Shown here: piece by piece, positions 26,646-38,853 of the stretch | How the letters are laid out: each line of letters begins with the position of its first letter | How positions within the stretch are numbered: the stretch's first letter is position 1 | Assembly: GCF_018736045.1 (NCBI RefSeq) | Contig: NZ_CP076133.1 | Coordinates: forward strand, 1,674,001 to 1,738,000 | DNA from: Flammeovirga yaeyamensis | GTDB lineage: Bacteria > Bacteroidota > Bacteroidia > Cytophagales > Flammeovirgaceae | Reading direction: 5' to 3' | DNA length: 64,000 nt | Notes under the pieces: generated by a model | The model's database searches: none | What the model saw: the letters and a program-made list of their open reading frames with translations, nothing else | What the model was told of the DNA's origin: nothing | Position numbers and translations under genes: made by a program

Positions 26646-27281
26646 TTATTTCGTATAATTTGATTTTTCTTCCCAACGACTCAAACCAAACGCATTCAAA
26701 TAATCTTCCAAAGGACCAAATCCGTTCCACATTCTTAAAGAATCTATGCTAGTTGTATCGGCAATTGGCCACAATTTAGTTACCTCAACTAGTTCTCCTG
26801 ATTGAGGGTCTAATTCTTTTACAATCTGAATTTGTGATCCATAAATTTGTGGTTTTCCGTTTTGCATTAAATATCTATCTTGATACATACACACCAAGTT
26901 TTTACTTAATTCTTGATCCTCACCGGCTTGTATGATCATATCATAGTATTTATTTTGGATACTATCTGGTGCATGTTGTAAAACATAAAAAACAGCTTTG
27001 CTCCCTTTATTACCCACTAAACTTTTGCCAGGAAATTCTCCTACAGTATCGATAATGTCAATTACTCTTTTTAAGTTCTTTTGATCAATTGCATTTTGCT
27101 TATTCCAAAGTGCTTTGATTTCTGTAGAATCAATTTCATAAGTATTTAATAGTTGGTTGCGGTATTTTTGATCTAAATAATAGATACTATCTAATTCAGC
27201 TGTAAGTGCTTCGGTATTAATTTTTTGTTGAACTTGACAGGAGGTCAACACAATAAGTAAAAAATAAAATAGTTGTTTCAT
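26646..27281 (-). CDS. DUF6624-like lipoprotein
   Basis: A 211-residue lipoprotein: MKQLFYFLLIVLTSCQVQQ has the lipobox LTSC. The mature part has the pattern of DUF6624: an N-terminal segment with a DQ-R spacing (LDQKYRNQL, NAIDQKNLKRV), then GEFPGKSLVGNKGSKAVFYV, LQHAPDS, MYQDRYLM and QIYGSQIQ. The function of the family is unknown. It precedes the alpha/beta hydrolase by 18 bases. Confidence 0.7.
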   Translation of the reverse strand: MKQLFYFLLIVLTSCQVQQKINTEALTAELDSIYYLDQKYRNQLLNTYEIDSTEIKALWNKQNAIDQKNLKRVIDIIDTVGEFPGKSLVGNKGSKAVFYVLQHAPDSIQNKYYDMIIQAGEDQELSKNLVCMYQDRYLMQNGKPQIYGSQIQIVKELDPQSGELVEVTKLWPIADTTSIDSLRMWNGFGPLEDYLNAFGLSRWEEKSNYTK

Positions 27282-27360
27282 GAGTTTGTTAGCTAATCAT
27301 TTGAGTTAAAAAATAATATCAGATTGAGAGATATTGGTCGTTTTACTAAGGTTTATAAAA

Positions 27361-27403
27361 AAATCTCAGTAAATAAACGTCGTAACGCAATTTACTGAGA
27401 TTT
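27361..27403 (-). terminator. Strong intrinsic terminator after acnB
   Basis: Two perfect 14-bp arms (27361-27374 and 27390-27403) flank a 15-base loop. On the minus strand the second arm ends in a run of seven T. It begins 47 bases after the acnB stop and should end that transcript before the lipoprotein gene. Confidence 0.88.
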
Positions 27404-27449
27404 AATGTATTTTAAAATCTACTTGAAAAAAGTAGTGATTTTAATTCAA

Positions 27450-30227
<2,778 letters not shown>

Positions 30228-30706
30228 AAAAATTCTCTTAGTGTATAGTGTATAAAAAGGAAAGTTTATTTGCTTACTTTCATCTGTTAAGAGTAAGTAA
30301 TGCTGTTTTCGTTTATTAAATGAATAATTGACATTTAATTTTTCGTAGTGCAAAAATACAAATAAATTTTAATTTTATCTTCTTCAGTTAAATTAATTCC
30401 GTATGAAGTTCAAATTTAATGTAATTTTCTACGTAATTTTAAAGAAAAAGATGAATGAAAATTTCATTTTTTCGATAAACAACAAAAACTCCATACACCA
30501 CGTAACGTATTGAATATCTATATTTTAATACTCTATTAATTGTGATGTTACTAAAATAAATTTCAAGATGTACTTTTCTTATATTCGCCTATCAAGTTAT
30601 TACGTATTATTACGTATTTTAAATATTCGTCTTTTCAAATATTAATAAGAAAATAAAGAAAAATTATAGGGTGTATAGGAATTATTGATAATGTTGTCTA
30701 CATATA
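30228..30706. other. Intergenic region with repeated TACGTA-like motifs
   Basis: This 479-base AT-rich stretch holds the acnB promoter region and the 3' side of the signal peptidase gene. No ORF looks real. The segment TTATTACGTA is repeated in tandem near 30597-30617, and further ACGTA copies occur near 30430 and 30500. TACGTA is self-complementary, so these could be sites for a regulator, but AT-rich sequence makes chance repeats easy. No clear promoter box is visible. Confidence 0.3.
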
Positions 30707-31561
30707 TTAAAACTTTGTTCCTATCCGATTCACATCAAAACCATAAGGAATAAAGAGCAGTTTTCCTTTGATTCTATCTTTTTTGATTTCACCTAAATAA
30801 CGACTATCCAAAGCACTATCTCTATTATCGCCAATTAGGAAATAGGCATCCGAAGCGATCTCAAATTCATAGGTATTTGCCGACTCATGTCCTTTTGGAA
30901 CCTCTTGATTTACTCGAATATCAATGTTTTTGAAGTTGGGTAAAGTTTCGGTATAAAAATCATTTTCCTTTTTTTGATGAGCTAATGGAAGACCGTTAAT
31001 TACAAGTAAATTATCCTTCAACATCACCTTGTCTCCAGGTTGTGCAACTACCCTACAGATATAAAATGATTCTTCATCTTCTTCATCTGAAAAAACCACA
31101 ATATCGCCATACTCCAACTTATTGACATCAACTGAAGTTTTCACGGCAACATAATCATCTTGAGTTATAGTAGGTTCCATGGATTCAGAGGCTACTGAAA
31201 AAGTGCCGACTCCTAACAATGAATTATGATCAAATATCAAACTAATGATTATTGACCCTACTATAAATAAGAAATAGTAATACCACTTATTTACAGCCTT
31301 TAAGGTATAATCTTGAAGCTTTTTAGCGGACTTCACAGCTTCAATTATAACATACAATCGAAGAACAAATATGATAAATATTGTCACCCAAAATCCAAAA
31401 AATGAATAAGGCAAATGTGTTAATCGGAGAATGAAAGGAAGAAAAGTAAATCCAAGGAGAAACAGTATACCTTTTTTTAATTCACCGTTATATAATTGAC
31501 CTAATCCTAAAATAAAAAAATTGGATACTCCCGCTATCCATGGGTTTCTTCTTTGGTTCAT
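30707..31561 (-). CDS. Signal peptidase I-like membrane protein with atypical active site
   Basis: A 284-residue protein. Residues 5-75 contain several membrane segments beginning NPWIAGVSNFFILGLGQLYNG, a module seen at the N-terminus of some signal peptidases, followed by another helix around 95-115. From about 125 the S26 peptidase domain follows: the nucleophile Ser in SESMEPTITQDDY, YGDIVVF, PGDKV and the closing GDNRDSALDSRYLG. The position of the general-base Lys, usually KR before the PGD motif, reads YICRVVAQPGD: Cys stands in its place, read from an unambiguous TGT codon. It may therefore be inactive or use other chemistry. A standard lepB elsewhere in the genome would be expected. 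Confidence 0.82.
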   Translation of the reverse strand: MNQRRNPWIAGVSNFFILGLGQLYNGELKKGILFLLGFTFLPFILRLTHLPYSFFGFWVTIFIIFVLRLYVIIEAVKSAKKLQDYTLKAVNKWYYYFLFIVGSIIISLIFDHNSLLGVGTFSVASESMEPTITQDDYVAVKTSVDVNKLEYGDIVVFSDEEDEESFYICRVVAQPGDKVMLKDNLLVINGLPLAHQKKENDFYTETLPNFKNIDIRVNQEVPKGHESANTYEFEIASDAYFLIGDNRDSALDSRYLGEIKKDRIKGKLLFIPYGFDVNRIGTKF

Positions 31562-31637
31562 TTGTCTGATGTCAGTATTTCTTTAATTATAATATCATTG
31601 CAATTTATCAAAAAAATTAGGTCTTCTATTACCTTTT

Positions 31638-31667
31638 AATACTCCTTTTTTCTATTTGATACTCCTT
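31638..31667. promoter_or_regulatory. Direct repeats upstream of the GH26-like gene
   Basis: AATACTCCTT (31638-31647) and GATACTCCTT (31658-31667) are spaced exactly 20 bases, two helical turns, and two weaker AATACTT copies follow near 31690 and 31717. Direct repeats of this spacing suit an AraC-type or hybrid two-component regulator. This is a pattern only. Confidence 0.3.
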
Positions 31668-31812
31668 AACGCTATAACAAATGTTGCTAGGAATACTTCA
31701 AATGATGCAACTCTTACTTCAATACTTTATGACGTACAAATGAGGTAGAAAAATTTGATGAATCGATAGTCAAACCCCTTAAATTCAAACCATCATCAAA
31801 AAGTAAATTGAA

Positions 31813-32913
31813 ATGAATTTTTTAAGAAGATTATGTATTAGTGCATGTGCCGTGTTTTTGATAAGTGCATGTACATCTGTTCAAAAAAAGCAAACTAAAA
31901 TTGAAGAAACTTCTAGAGCTAAATTTGAGCCTGAGGACGGTAAGTGTTTAGTATTTATCGGTCAGGAATTGACTTCTATTGGAGGATTGGAAGAATACAA
32001 CAATGGTTATCTAGATTATTTTGAAAGACGTCCTGCAGGATTCACTGCTTATACGGTACTCACTCCGGGTGAAGAATCTTTTGGGTTTACTCATAAAGGT
32101 TTGGATGGTGTTACTTCTACAGCAGATTGGGGCGATAACGATAGCAACATGAGTCTTCAATTGGGGGATGAAGATTATAAAAATATGGCTTTGGCAATTG
32201 GCTTAGGCATGGTACATCACGATTCTGCGGTGGCTTATGGTGAAAGAGATGAAATGATTCGTGAATTAGGAAATTTCCTTCAACAACAGGCCCCTCGTCC
32301 GATATTCTTGCGTATTGGGTATGAATTTGATGGTCATGATTGGAATCACTACAATAGAGAACACTATATAAAAGCCTATAAAAGGATAAAGGATATTTAC
32401 GATGAAATGGGGATTACTAATGTAGCCTATGTTTGGCAATCGTGTGGTTTTATGTCCTCATTAGAAGAATTAGAGCAATGGTACCCAGGAGATGATTATG
32501 TAGATTGGTGTGCTTTTTCATTTTTTGGGGCGTGGAAAAAACAAAATATGATTGCCTTTGCGAAGCAAAAAGGAAAACCCGTATTTATTGCTGAAGCCAC
32601 TCCTGCTTTGGAAGAAAATAAAGAGACTGACTTAGCTAATCAAGATCAAGCAGTGGAGGCATGGGAAAATTGGTTTACTCCATTTTTTGCGACTATTCAT
32701 CAAAATCCGAAAACGGTAAAAGCCATTTCGTACATAAATTGTAATTGGAAGGCACATAGAATGTGGTTTGATAATCCCACTTTTAAATACATCGATTCTC
32801 GTCTTCAAGTGAATCCAATGATTATGGAAAAATGGGAAGCAGAATTGGAAAAAGAGACTTATTTGATGTCATCAGATAATTTGTATGATAAGCTAAACGG
32901 ACCAAGCTTATAA
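31813..32913 (+). CDS. GH26-like endo-glycanase lipoprotein
   Basis: A 366-residue lipoprotein (lipobox LISAC in the leader). The mature part is a TIM-barrel glycosidase of clan GH-A. PIFLRIGYEFDGHDWNHY carries the probable acid/base Glu and KPVFIAEATP the probable nucleophile Glu, the spacing expected for family 26. NVAYVWQSCGF and YVDWCAFSFFG lie between them. GH26 holds beta-mannanases and beta-1,3-xylanases; the latter fits the xylan locus that follows, but substrate cannot be read from sequence. It runs on the opposite strand from the xylanase block and shares a bidirectional terminator with the GH11 gene. Confidence 0.72.
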   Translation: MNFLRRLCISACAVFLISACTSVQKKQTKIEETSRAKFEPEDGKCLVFIGQELTSIGGLEEYNNGYLDYFERRPAGFTAYTVLTPGEESFGFTHKGLDGVTSTADWGDNDSNMSLQLGDEDYKNMALAIGLGMVHHDSAVAYGERDEMIRELGNFLQQQAPRPIFLRIGYEFDGHDWNHYNREHYIKAYKRIKDIYDEMGITNVAYVWQSCGFMSSLEELEQWYPGDDYVDWCAFSFFGAWKKQNMIAFAKQKGKPVFIAEATPALEENKETDLANQDQAVEAWENWFTPFFATIHQNPKTVKAISYINCNWKAHRMWFDNPTFKYIDSRLQVNPMIMEKWEAELEKETYLMSSDNLYDKLNGPSL

Positions 32914-32917
32914 CTTA

Positions 32918-32946
32918 ATAAGGGGAGCTGATTTTGCTCCCCTTAT
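32918..32946. terminator. Bidirectional terminator between convergent GH26-like and GH11 genes
   Basis: ATAAGGGGAGC and GCTCCCCTTAT form a perfect 11-bp stem with a seven-base loop, within the 43 bases between two convergent stop codons. It is the intact counterpart of the kind of element that the IS110 insertion has split at 4638/6089. Confidence 0.88.
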
Positions 32947-32956
32947 CATCAAATGC

Positions 32957-34246
32957 TTAGTTTGAAATAATGATTTTTTCTTGAAGTGATTTGATAGATC
33001 CAACCACGTGCATAATATAAATACCTTTAGGTAAATCAAGTTCTAAATTCATCAGTGCTTGACCATCATTTACCTCCCAACTTTTTGATATTGCCCCTTG
33101 CTGATCGTAAATCACAATTTGATAAATCTCCCCTAAATCAGCATTTCTAATAGATACTTTACCATTAGTTATTGGGTTTGGATAAATTGAATTATCTGAA
33201 ATATCAATAGCATCGACATTCATCATCCTAGCTCCTGATGTATTTCCAAAACCTAAAACTCCGTTACAATGCATCCATTCAGAATATTGACCTCCACAAG
33301 AATTATTTTGCCAAACCGCTGTATTATACGATTGTTGTTCAGCTTGTTTTCTATTTCCATTAATTTCTACCCAATCCACTTGAGCATCCCTGCCGTTTTG
33401 ATCATTAAAATATTCAAGATTTAGATCTCCATTAGAGTTGGTATTGACAGTAAAAATCTTAAAATTAGTAGTTAGCGACAAAGTCTGAATGGTTTGATTA
33501 CCAATACGGACATTCAATTTCTCTTGTCCACTTACGCCTTTAGCTCTTACTTTTATCGTATTCGACCCTGTATTTCCTCCACCAGAGTTTCCATTACTTG
33601 TCCCCATCGACATACTATACACATTACATGTACCACTACTTTGGTAACCCTCTACAGTAAACGAAACTTCATATAGATTACCCATATTCATTCCTAAAGA
33701 AGCCCAAGCATTAAAATGATTGGCACACGTTACTGTACCGCTTGTTCTTTTCGATCGACGAACACTCCAATACTGTTGAAACGTTTTTGTTCCTTGAATT
33801 GAAGGTTGTTGTACTCTTGTGGTTTCATAAATATCATATGTACCTCCGTCAGTGGTGACAGTCCCTTTAGCATTTGCCCCAGGTGGTCTCCAACTTCCCC
33901 AACTCTCCACTATATAATATTCCACCAAAGGACTTGTTGTCCAACCATAAATACATAAATAAGAATTTCCCGAAGGTTGGTAATTTGCTCCATACGTCAC
34001 TGTCTGATTTTTCACACCGGGACGCTTTCCTTTTCGAGCCAAAAGGTTGCCTATATTGCTCCAAGAAACATAAAAGTTTCCTCCATTGTTAAGCGTCATG
34101 CAACCATTTCCAGAATCTTTCCAATACTCATAGGTATATCCTCCTTGATTCCCAATCTGATTATTACAAATAGTTTGGGATTGTACATCAAAAACTGAAA
34201 ATAGGAAAACAGACATTACAAAAACGCTTTTATAGAAACGTTGCAT
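32957..34246 (-). CDS. GH11 endo-1,4-beta-xylanase with CBM60-like module and T9SS signal
   Basis: A 429-residue secreted xylanase if started at 34246, where [20 protein letters not shown] begins a signal peptide; the open frame has an ATG 22 codons earlier. The GH11 jelly roll covers about residues 25-200: the nucleophile Glu is in [12 protein letters not shown] and the acid/base Glu in [12 protein letters not shown] Gly/Asn/Ser linker follows, then a beta-sandwich (about 225-340) like xylan-binding CBM36/60, with [10 protein letters not shown]. The last 75 residues ([11 protein letters not shown] onward, ending EKIIISN) are a type IX secretion sorting domain. The enzyme cuts beta-1,4-xylan outside the cell. 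It is 94 bases after the GH8 gene. Confidence 0.93.
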   Translation of the reverse strand: MQRFYKSVFVMSVFLFSVFDVQSQTICNNQIGNQGGYTYEYWKDSGNGCMTLNNGGNFYVSWSNIGNLLARKGKRPGVKNQTVTYGANYQPSGNSYLCIYGWTTSPLVEYYIVESWGSWRPPGANAKGTVTTDGGTYDIYETTRVQQPSIQGTKTFQQYWSVRRSKRTSGTVTCANHFNAWASLGMNMGNLYEVSFTVEGYQSSGTCNVYSMSMGTSNGNSGGGNTGSNTIKVRAKGVSGQEKLNVRIGNQTIQTLSLTTNFKIFTVNTNSNGDLNLEYFNDQNGRDAQVDWVEINGNRKQAEQQSYNTAVWQNNSCGGQYSEWMHCNGVLGFGNTSGARMMNVDAIDISDNSIYPNPITNGKVSIRNADLGEIYQIVIYDQQGAISKSWEVNDGQALMNLELDLPKGIYIMHVVGSIKSLQEKIIISN

Positions 34247-34406
34247 CAATTGATTGTTGTTGTGAATACCGCTTAAAGAATCTAGCGTTTTCATGTATAG
34301 TAGATTTTTCATTTTAATAAAGTTTTCATTTCATAAAATATCAAGAGCCCAATTTTTTGAGTGAAGTAGAATGTTTAATTATTGGACTCTTGATTAGACA
34401 GTTTAA

Positions 34407-37400
34407 TTATTGAATCATCAGTTTTTTAATTTGATAATCATCATCCGATAAAAGTTGAAGCACATAGGTTCCTTTCTTTAAAGCTGAAACATTCAACTTT
34501 CTTTCATCTTCATTTAAAATTGAAGTAGAAACCAATACCCCACTTATCGTATAAATTTTGATTTTAGTCGTTGTACTTTTCAGCCCTTTGATGCTCACTT
34601 GATCTGTAGCAGGATTCGGATAAAGTTGAATTTCATTTTCCAAATCACTATTTGATGTTGAATTCACAGTCATCAACCTAGCATTAGAGCAACTAGGTGC
34701 AGAAGAAGAATTACTTAAATAAATGGTGAAATCTGATGTTTTTGAAACCAATACCACATCTGAACCCTCTTTGCCAATCCAATATGCTCCATCTAATCCG
34801 CTGAATCCACTATTCGAAAAAGTGATCGATGGAGAGGCACTACCTAAAGTATGAGTAATGGCTGTTTTAAGATCAACATACCAATTAGGCACACCGTTAT
34901 TTGTACGCATAGAGAAGTCCCAAATTTGTCCGCCTTCTTTCGACCAGTTCACGGAAATATTATTTACATGAGATAAATCGGGACCATTACCTAATACATG
35001 TGCATGAGTGAAGCTTGTATTGGTAGTAGGAAATGCTTCTGAACTAGGTAGTCCAAAAGAACATGTACCCGTATTTCCGCCATTGTCTCCTCCATTATCT
35101 CCACCTCCGTTAGAATTATCTTCGGTAAAAGATAGATTTCCAAGATTAAAACCTCCTTCATCAAAAACAATTCGCATCACTTGTTCCCCTGCGGTTAAAC
35201 TAACATTCGAAGCAGTTACATTGGTAAATGTACCCCATCCTCCTGTAGAGGACACATTGATTATTCCAGTTTTATCGACACCATTAAATTCAATATGAAA
35301 TTTTCCATCAGATGATGGTGAAGCAACTTCAGCTGATAAAGTATAATTGGCTGTTGTATTGATGTCTACTGTGTATTCTAACCATTCTCCTGCAGCAATC
35401 CATCCAATATTACCACCATTCGTTCTGTTTTCGGTATCTACATCCGTATCCTGACGATCGCCATTGCCATTGTTGTCCACATCAGAATCATTGTAGGCAA
35501 CATCTTGACCACCATTATCAAATGTGACGGGATTTATTGTTCCAGGAATAATTTGTGGACTACCTAAATAAGGCGTTTGTCCAGATGTTGGAGGTGAGCT
35601 AACTGTTATAATAGTTTCATCTGTAAAACCACCATCTACAGTTGTCGCAGTAATTGTTGTACTCCCTTCTTGAATCGCTTGAACGACACCTAAAGTTGAA
35701 ACAGTCGCAATGTTCGTATTCGACGATGTATAATTTACTCGTTTATCATCAGCATTTGAGGGTGAAATACTTACTGACAGATTACTTGTTTGTCCCACTA
35801 CCAAAGACAATGATGATGGAGTTAAAGTAATTCCTGTTACAGGAATCGGATTAGGATCAACAGGAGGAGTTGAACCGTCTACATACGCTTTAAAATTACC
35901 TGATAAATGCAATAGACACATCATTTGTAATAATCCATCATAATAACGGTATCGACCTGTGGTTGGTGCTCGATCCCATAATGCATTGATAAATTCCCAA
36001 GATTTCGCATCGGTGGAAGCCAAAGAAGTCATGGCATTACAAGCGACCAAACCTACTGCTTGATAGTCTGTCCCTGGTAAAGGATTGCCATCTAAGGTAT
36101 AGCCACTAGAATAACTATAAATACCTTCATTGTAGAAAAAGTCTTGAATGTTATCGGTAATTGTTTTCTCTCTTTCGTCTTTCTTGAACCAAGCATAATC
36201 CATGGCAACATTCATCGCACAGCGCCAAGCATCTACGACAAAATCCTCTTTATGTCCGCCGGTTGGACTACCATCATAATTGGAATAATCAGGCATTAAA
36301 CCTGTTGTAGGATGTGCAGCCGCTTGAAAAAAGTCGCGAGCAACAACTGCAGCATCCTTCCAATATTGACGATTGGTTTTGGCCATCATTCCCCAAACTT
36401 CATAAAAAGAAGGCAAAAAGTATGAAGGGTCTGTATAAGTTGAAGCTTGAGCATAAGGCACGAAACAGACTTTCTTTTCCTCATTAAACATATTTGGTAC
36501 TGAACCAATGATCTGATTGTGTGGCCACCCTTTATTCATAATTTGCTCAAGGATATAATCCGCTTCTGCACGGTAATTATAAATACCACCGCGATCTCCA
36601 AATCTTACGGAAGCAAAATACAAGGCTGTGATAAAATATATTTCACCATCTGAAGCCGTATTAGGATCTAATTCTGCTCCATTCGCATCCACAATCCAAC
36701 GGAAATAACCTTCTCGGTTTCCCGGACCATGTTGCATATGAGTTTTCGCAAATTTCCATATACGATCGAATTCCTCTTGCTTGTTCATTTGGACCGCGAT
36801 CATCATTCCGTAAGACATCCCTTCTGATCGTACATCATTATTATCGATATCTAAGATGTAGCCCTCATCCGTTCCTTTAGGGTAATATACTCTTTCGGTA
36901 TCATTATCTCCATAAAATAACTGTTGATAAACACTATTGATTTTATCATCAATTTGTTGTTGTGTATACCCTGCCTCTTTAAACATATTTCTATAATTCC
37001 CTGTATAGAAAGCACCCTCGCTTGGCAAAGTTGGAGGTGCAGGAGGAGGTGGAATATCACCCGTTCGAGTAAAACTGATCCAATCCAGTAATGTATCATT
37101 TGATCCATTATCTGTTTTCAGTACCAACCTGATCACTTTACTTCCTGCATTCCCTTCAATTTTTATTGATTTTGTATCAATACTTGGGACAGTACCAGAA
37201 AAAGAAAAAGTGGTAATTTCGGTTCCATCAATTTCTAAACTAACACCTGCAGCACTAGCATTTGTGGATGCTCCTCTTAAGCTTATATCAAATACTCCGG
37301 GTGCATTGGAAAGTTGAATGGTTGTGGATCCATTATCATCATTAGCATATAAAATGATACCATCAAAAGGAGTTGTTGTCGTACCTGCATAAGCTCCTCC

Positions 37401-37571
37401 TAAAGTCATTGTCTCTGTTTGTATTGTAATACCCGAATTAGAAATAACGGCATTACAATCCACTCTAAAAAACAGTAGTGAAATAAATAAGAGAGCGATA
37501 GTTTTTACAAAGCTTGGTGGTTTTACATGATTGTTCCTAAAGTTTACCTTTTCGTTTAGATAATTTTTCAT
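34407..37571 (-). CDS. Multimodular GH8 xylanase with T9SS signal
   Basis: A 1054-residue secreted enzyme. After a leader with hydrophobic core IALLFISLLFF come: a CBM35/36-like sandwich (about 45-170); the GH8 barrel (about 185-560) with the acid Glu in VRSEGMSYGMM and the Asp in NTASDGEIYF; a bacterial Ig-like Big_2 domain (about 575-655, ITLTPSSLSLVVGQTS); a CBM6 module (about 670-810, NIGWIAAGEWLEYTVD); a Gly/Asn linker; a module of about 125 residues I cannot assign (IWDFSMRTNNGVPNWYVDL, GAYWIGKEGSDVVL); and a type IX sorting domain (LYPNPATDQVS). GH8 enzymes near xylan loci are usually endo-xylanases or reducing-end xylosidases. Its promoter region carries a TACTTTTG box. Confidence 0.9.
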   Translation of the reverse strand: MKNYLNEKVNFRNNHVKPPSFVKTIALLFISLLFFRVDCNAVISNSGITIQTETMTLGGAYAGTTTTPFDGIILYANDDNGSTTIQLSNAPGVFDISLRGASTNASAAGVSLEIDGTEITTFSFSGTVPSIDTKSIKIEGNAGSKVIRLVLKTDNGSNDTLLDWISFTRTGDIPPPPAPPTLPSEGAFYTGNYRNMFKEAGYTQQQIDDKINSVYQQLFYGDNDTERVYYPKGTDEGYILDIDNNDVRSEGMSYGMMIAVQMNKQEEFDRIWKFAKTHMQHGPGNREGYFRWIVDANGAELDPNTASDGEIYFITALYFASVRFGDRGGIYNYRAEADYILEQIMNKGWPHNQIIGSVPNMFNEEKKVCFVPYAQASTYTDPSYFLPSFYEVWGMMAKTNRQYWKDAAVVARDFFQAAAHPTTGLMPDYSNYDGSPTGGHKEDFVVDAWRCAMNVAMDYAWFKKDEREKTITDNIQDFFYNEGIYSYSSGYTLDGNPLPGTDYQAVGLVACNAMTSLASTDAKSWEFINALWDRAPTTGRYRYYDGLLQMMCLLHLSGNFKAYVDGSTPPVDPNPIPVTGITLTPSSLSLVVGQTSNLSVSISPSNADDKRVNYTSSNTNIATVSTLGVVQAIQEGSTTITATTVDGGFTDETIITVSSPPTSGQTPYLGSPQIIPGTINPVTFDNGGQDVAYNDSDVDNNGNGDRQDTDVDTENRTNGGNIGWIAAGEWLEYTVDINTTANYTLSAEVASPSSDGKFHIEFNGVDKTGIINVSSTGGWGTFTNVTASNVSLTAGEQVMRIVFDEGGFNLGNLSFTEDNSNGGGDNGGDNGGNTGTCSFGLPSSEAFPTTNTSFTHAHVLGNGPDLSHVNNISVNWSKEGGQIWDFSMRTNNGVPNWYVDLKTAITHTLGSASPSITFSNSGFSGLDGAYWIGKEGSDVVLVSKTSDFTIYLSNSSSAPSCSNARLMTVNSTSNSDLENEIQLYPNPATDQVSIKGLKSTTTKIKIYTISGVLVSTSILNEDERKLNVSALKKGTYVLQLLSDDDYQIKKLMIQ

Positions 37572-37677
37572 TTCAATAATTTAGTAGATTTAGTTAGCAC
37601 TCTTTCTGACTTCTATGATGTAGCCGGAACAAAATAGATAGTAGAAGAGTTAATTCATTTCATTGAGATCTCATTAT

Positions 37678-37685
37678 CAAAAGTA
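37678..37685 (-). promoter_or_regulatory. Candidate -7 box of the GH8 gene
   Basis: The minus strand reads TACTTTTG, a full match to the Bacteroidota -7 consensus, 107 bases upstream of the GH8 start. A TTTG lies 24 bases further upstream (37713-37710), slightly beyond the usual spacing. It is downstream of two hairpins, so GH8 and GH11 probably have their own promoter. Confidence 0.4.
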
Positions 37686-37733
37686 ACTGAAGAACAATCG
37701 GTTGTATATCAAAAAAACGACAAATAATAATAA

Positions 37734-37773
37734 AAATGGAGCATCAAAAATGAAGCATTTTGATGCTCCATTT
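37734..37773. terminator. Second hairpin after the GH43 gene
   Basis: Two perfect 16-bp arms (37734-37749 and 37758-37773) flank an eight-base loop. It follows the first terminator on the minus strand and is itself followed by a T/A-rich tract. Its length suggests a back-up terminator or an RNA-stabilising structure. Confidence 0.65.
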
Positions 37774-37785
37774 GTCCTACACAAA

Positions 37786-37814
37786 AAAAGCACTCCCAAT
37801 TTGAGAGTGCTTTT
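37786..37814 (-). terminator. Intrinsic terminator after the GH43 gene
   Basis: AAAAGCACTC and GAGTGCTTTT form a 10-bp stem with a nine-base loop. On the minus strand it is followed by further T residues (seven in all). It lies 24 bases after the GH43 stop and should end the SusC-to-GH43 transcript. Confidence 0.85.
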
Positions 37815-37837
37815 GAAACAATGAATGATACATGTTA

Positions 37838-38818
37838 TTACATTTCACCGTCTACAGTGGTTGTTGAACCATCTTCATTAAAATCTATTTCCACAAACTT
37901 TACGCTTCTCAGCCAAGTTTTTCCTCCTGATGGTTGACTATCATGGTAAAATAAATACCATTTTCCATTGAATTCTACAATGGAGTGATGAGTTGTCCAC
38001 CCAACCACAGGAGTTAATACAACACCTTTATAATGAAATGGTCCATACGGTGAATCACTTACTGCATAACATATTCTATGGGTATTACCTGTAGAATATG
38101 AGAAATAATACTTGTTATTATATTTATGCATCCAAGGTCCTTCAAAATATCTTCTATCGTGATCTCCAGCTTTTAATGGCTCACCATTTTCATCGAGAAT
38201 CACTACATCTTTTGGTTCTTCCGCAAAGCCCTTCATGTCCTTAGAAAGTTTCACGACTTTCGGACACAAAGCATCTTCATGGTCAGCAGGTTCTTGTCCC
38301 ACTTCTATTGCCTTATTATCTCTATATCTTTGTAATTGACCTCCCCAGATTCCTCCAAAGTACATATAGAAATCTTCTTCATTATCCTTAAAAACAGCTG
38401 GATCAATACTGTAACTCCCATCCATTGGCATTGGTTCTGGAATAAATGGCCCCTCTGGTTTTTCGCTAATTGCCACTCCCATTCTGAAGATATCATTTTT
38501 ATCTTTCATTGGGTAATACAAATAATACTTACCATCTTTTTCAGCGGCATCGGGTGCCCACATTTGTCTTCCAGCCCAAGGAATATCTTCTAATTTCAAA
38601 ACACAACCATGATCCGTCACTTCTCCATTAATATCATCCATAGAGAAGACATGGTAATCTTGCATATTGAAATGATCACCATTGTCATTCTCTTCTACAC
38701 CAGATTCAATATCGTGTGATGGATAGATATATAATTTTCCATTAAATACGTGAGCGGAAGGGTCTGCAGTGTACAAATGATCTGCAATATATTTTGGTTT
38801 ATTTTTTACTAAACTCAT
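37838..38818 (-). CDS. GH43 beta-xylosidase/arabinofuranosidase, cytoplasmic
   Basis: A 326-residue five-bladed propeller glycosidase with no signal peptide, so it acts in the cytoplasm. The three acidic residues of family 43 are visible: base Asp in YTADPSAHVF, middle Asp in SYSIDPAVF and acid Glu in RRYFEGPWMHKYN. WAPDAAEKDGKYYLYYP is another family landmark. It would cleave imported xylo- or arabinoxylo-oligosaccharides to monosaccharides. It comes 35 bases after the GPH symporter gene, which probably brings in its substrate, and is followed by a double hairpin. Confidence 0.9.
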   Translation of the reverse strand: MSLVKNKPKYIADHLYTADPSAHVFNGKLYIYPSHDIESGVEENDNGDHFNMQDYHVFSMDDINGEVTDHGCVLKLEDIPWAGRQMWAPDAAEKDGKYYLYYPMKDKNDIFRMGVAISEKPEGPFIPEPMPMDGSYSIDPAVFKDNEEDFYMYFGGIWGGQLQRYRDNKAIEVGQEPADHEDALCPKVVKLSKDMKGFAEEPKDVVILDENGEPLKAGDHDRRYFEGPWMHKYNNKYYFSYSTGNTHRICYAVSDSPYGPFHYKGVVLTPVVGWTTHHSIVEFNGKWYLFYHDSQPSGGKTWLRSVKFVEIDFNEDGSTTTVDGEM

Positions 38819-38853
38819 GCTGATTTTATTTTATCAAATGATATGATATATAC

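Noticed and set aside
30228-30353. 42-codon N-terminal extension of aconitase B
   Set aside because: The translation is not like aconitase and known AcnB proteins begin near MSRYNEYLQEIEER.
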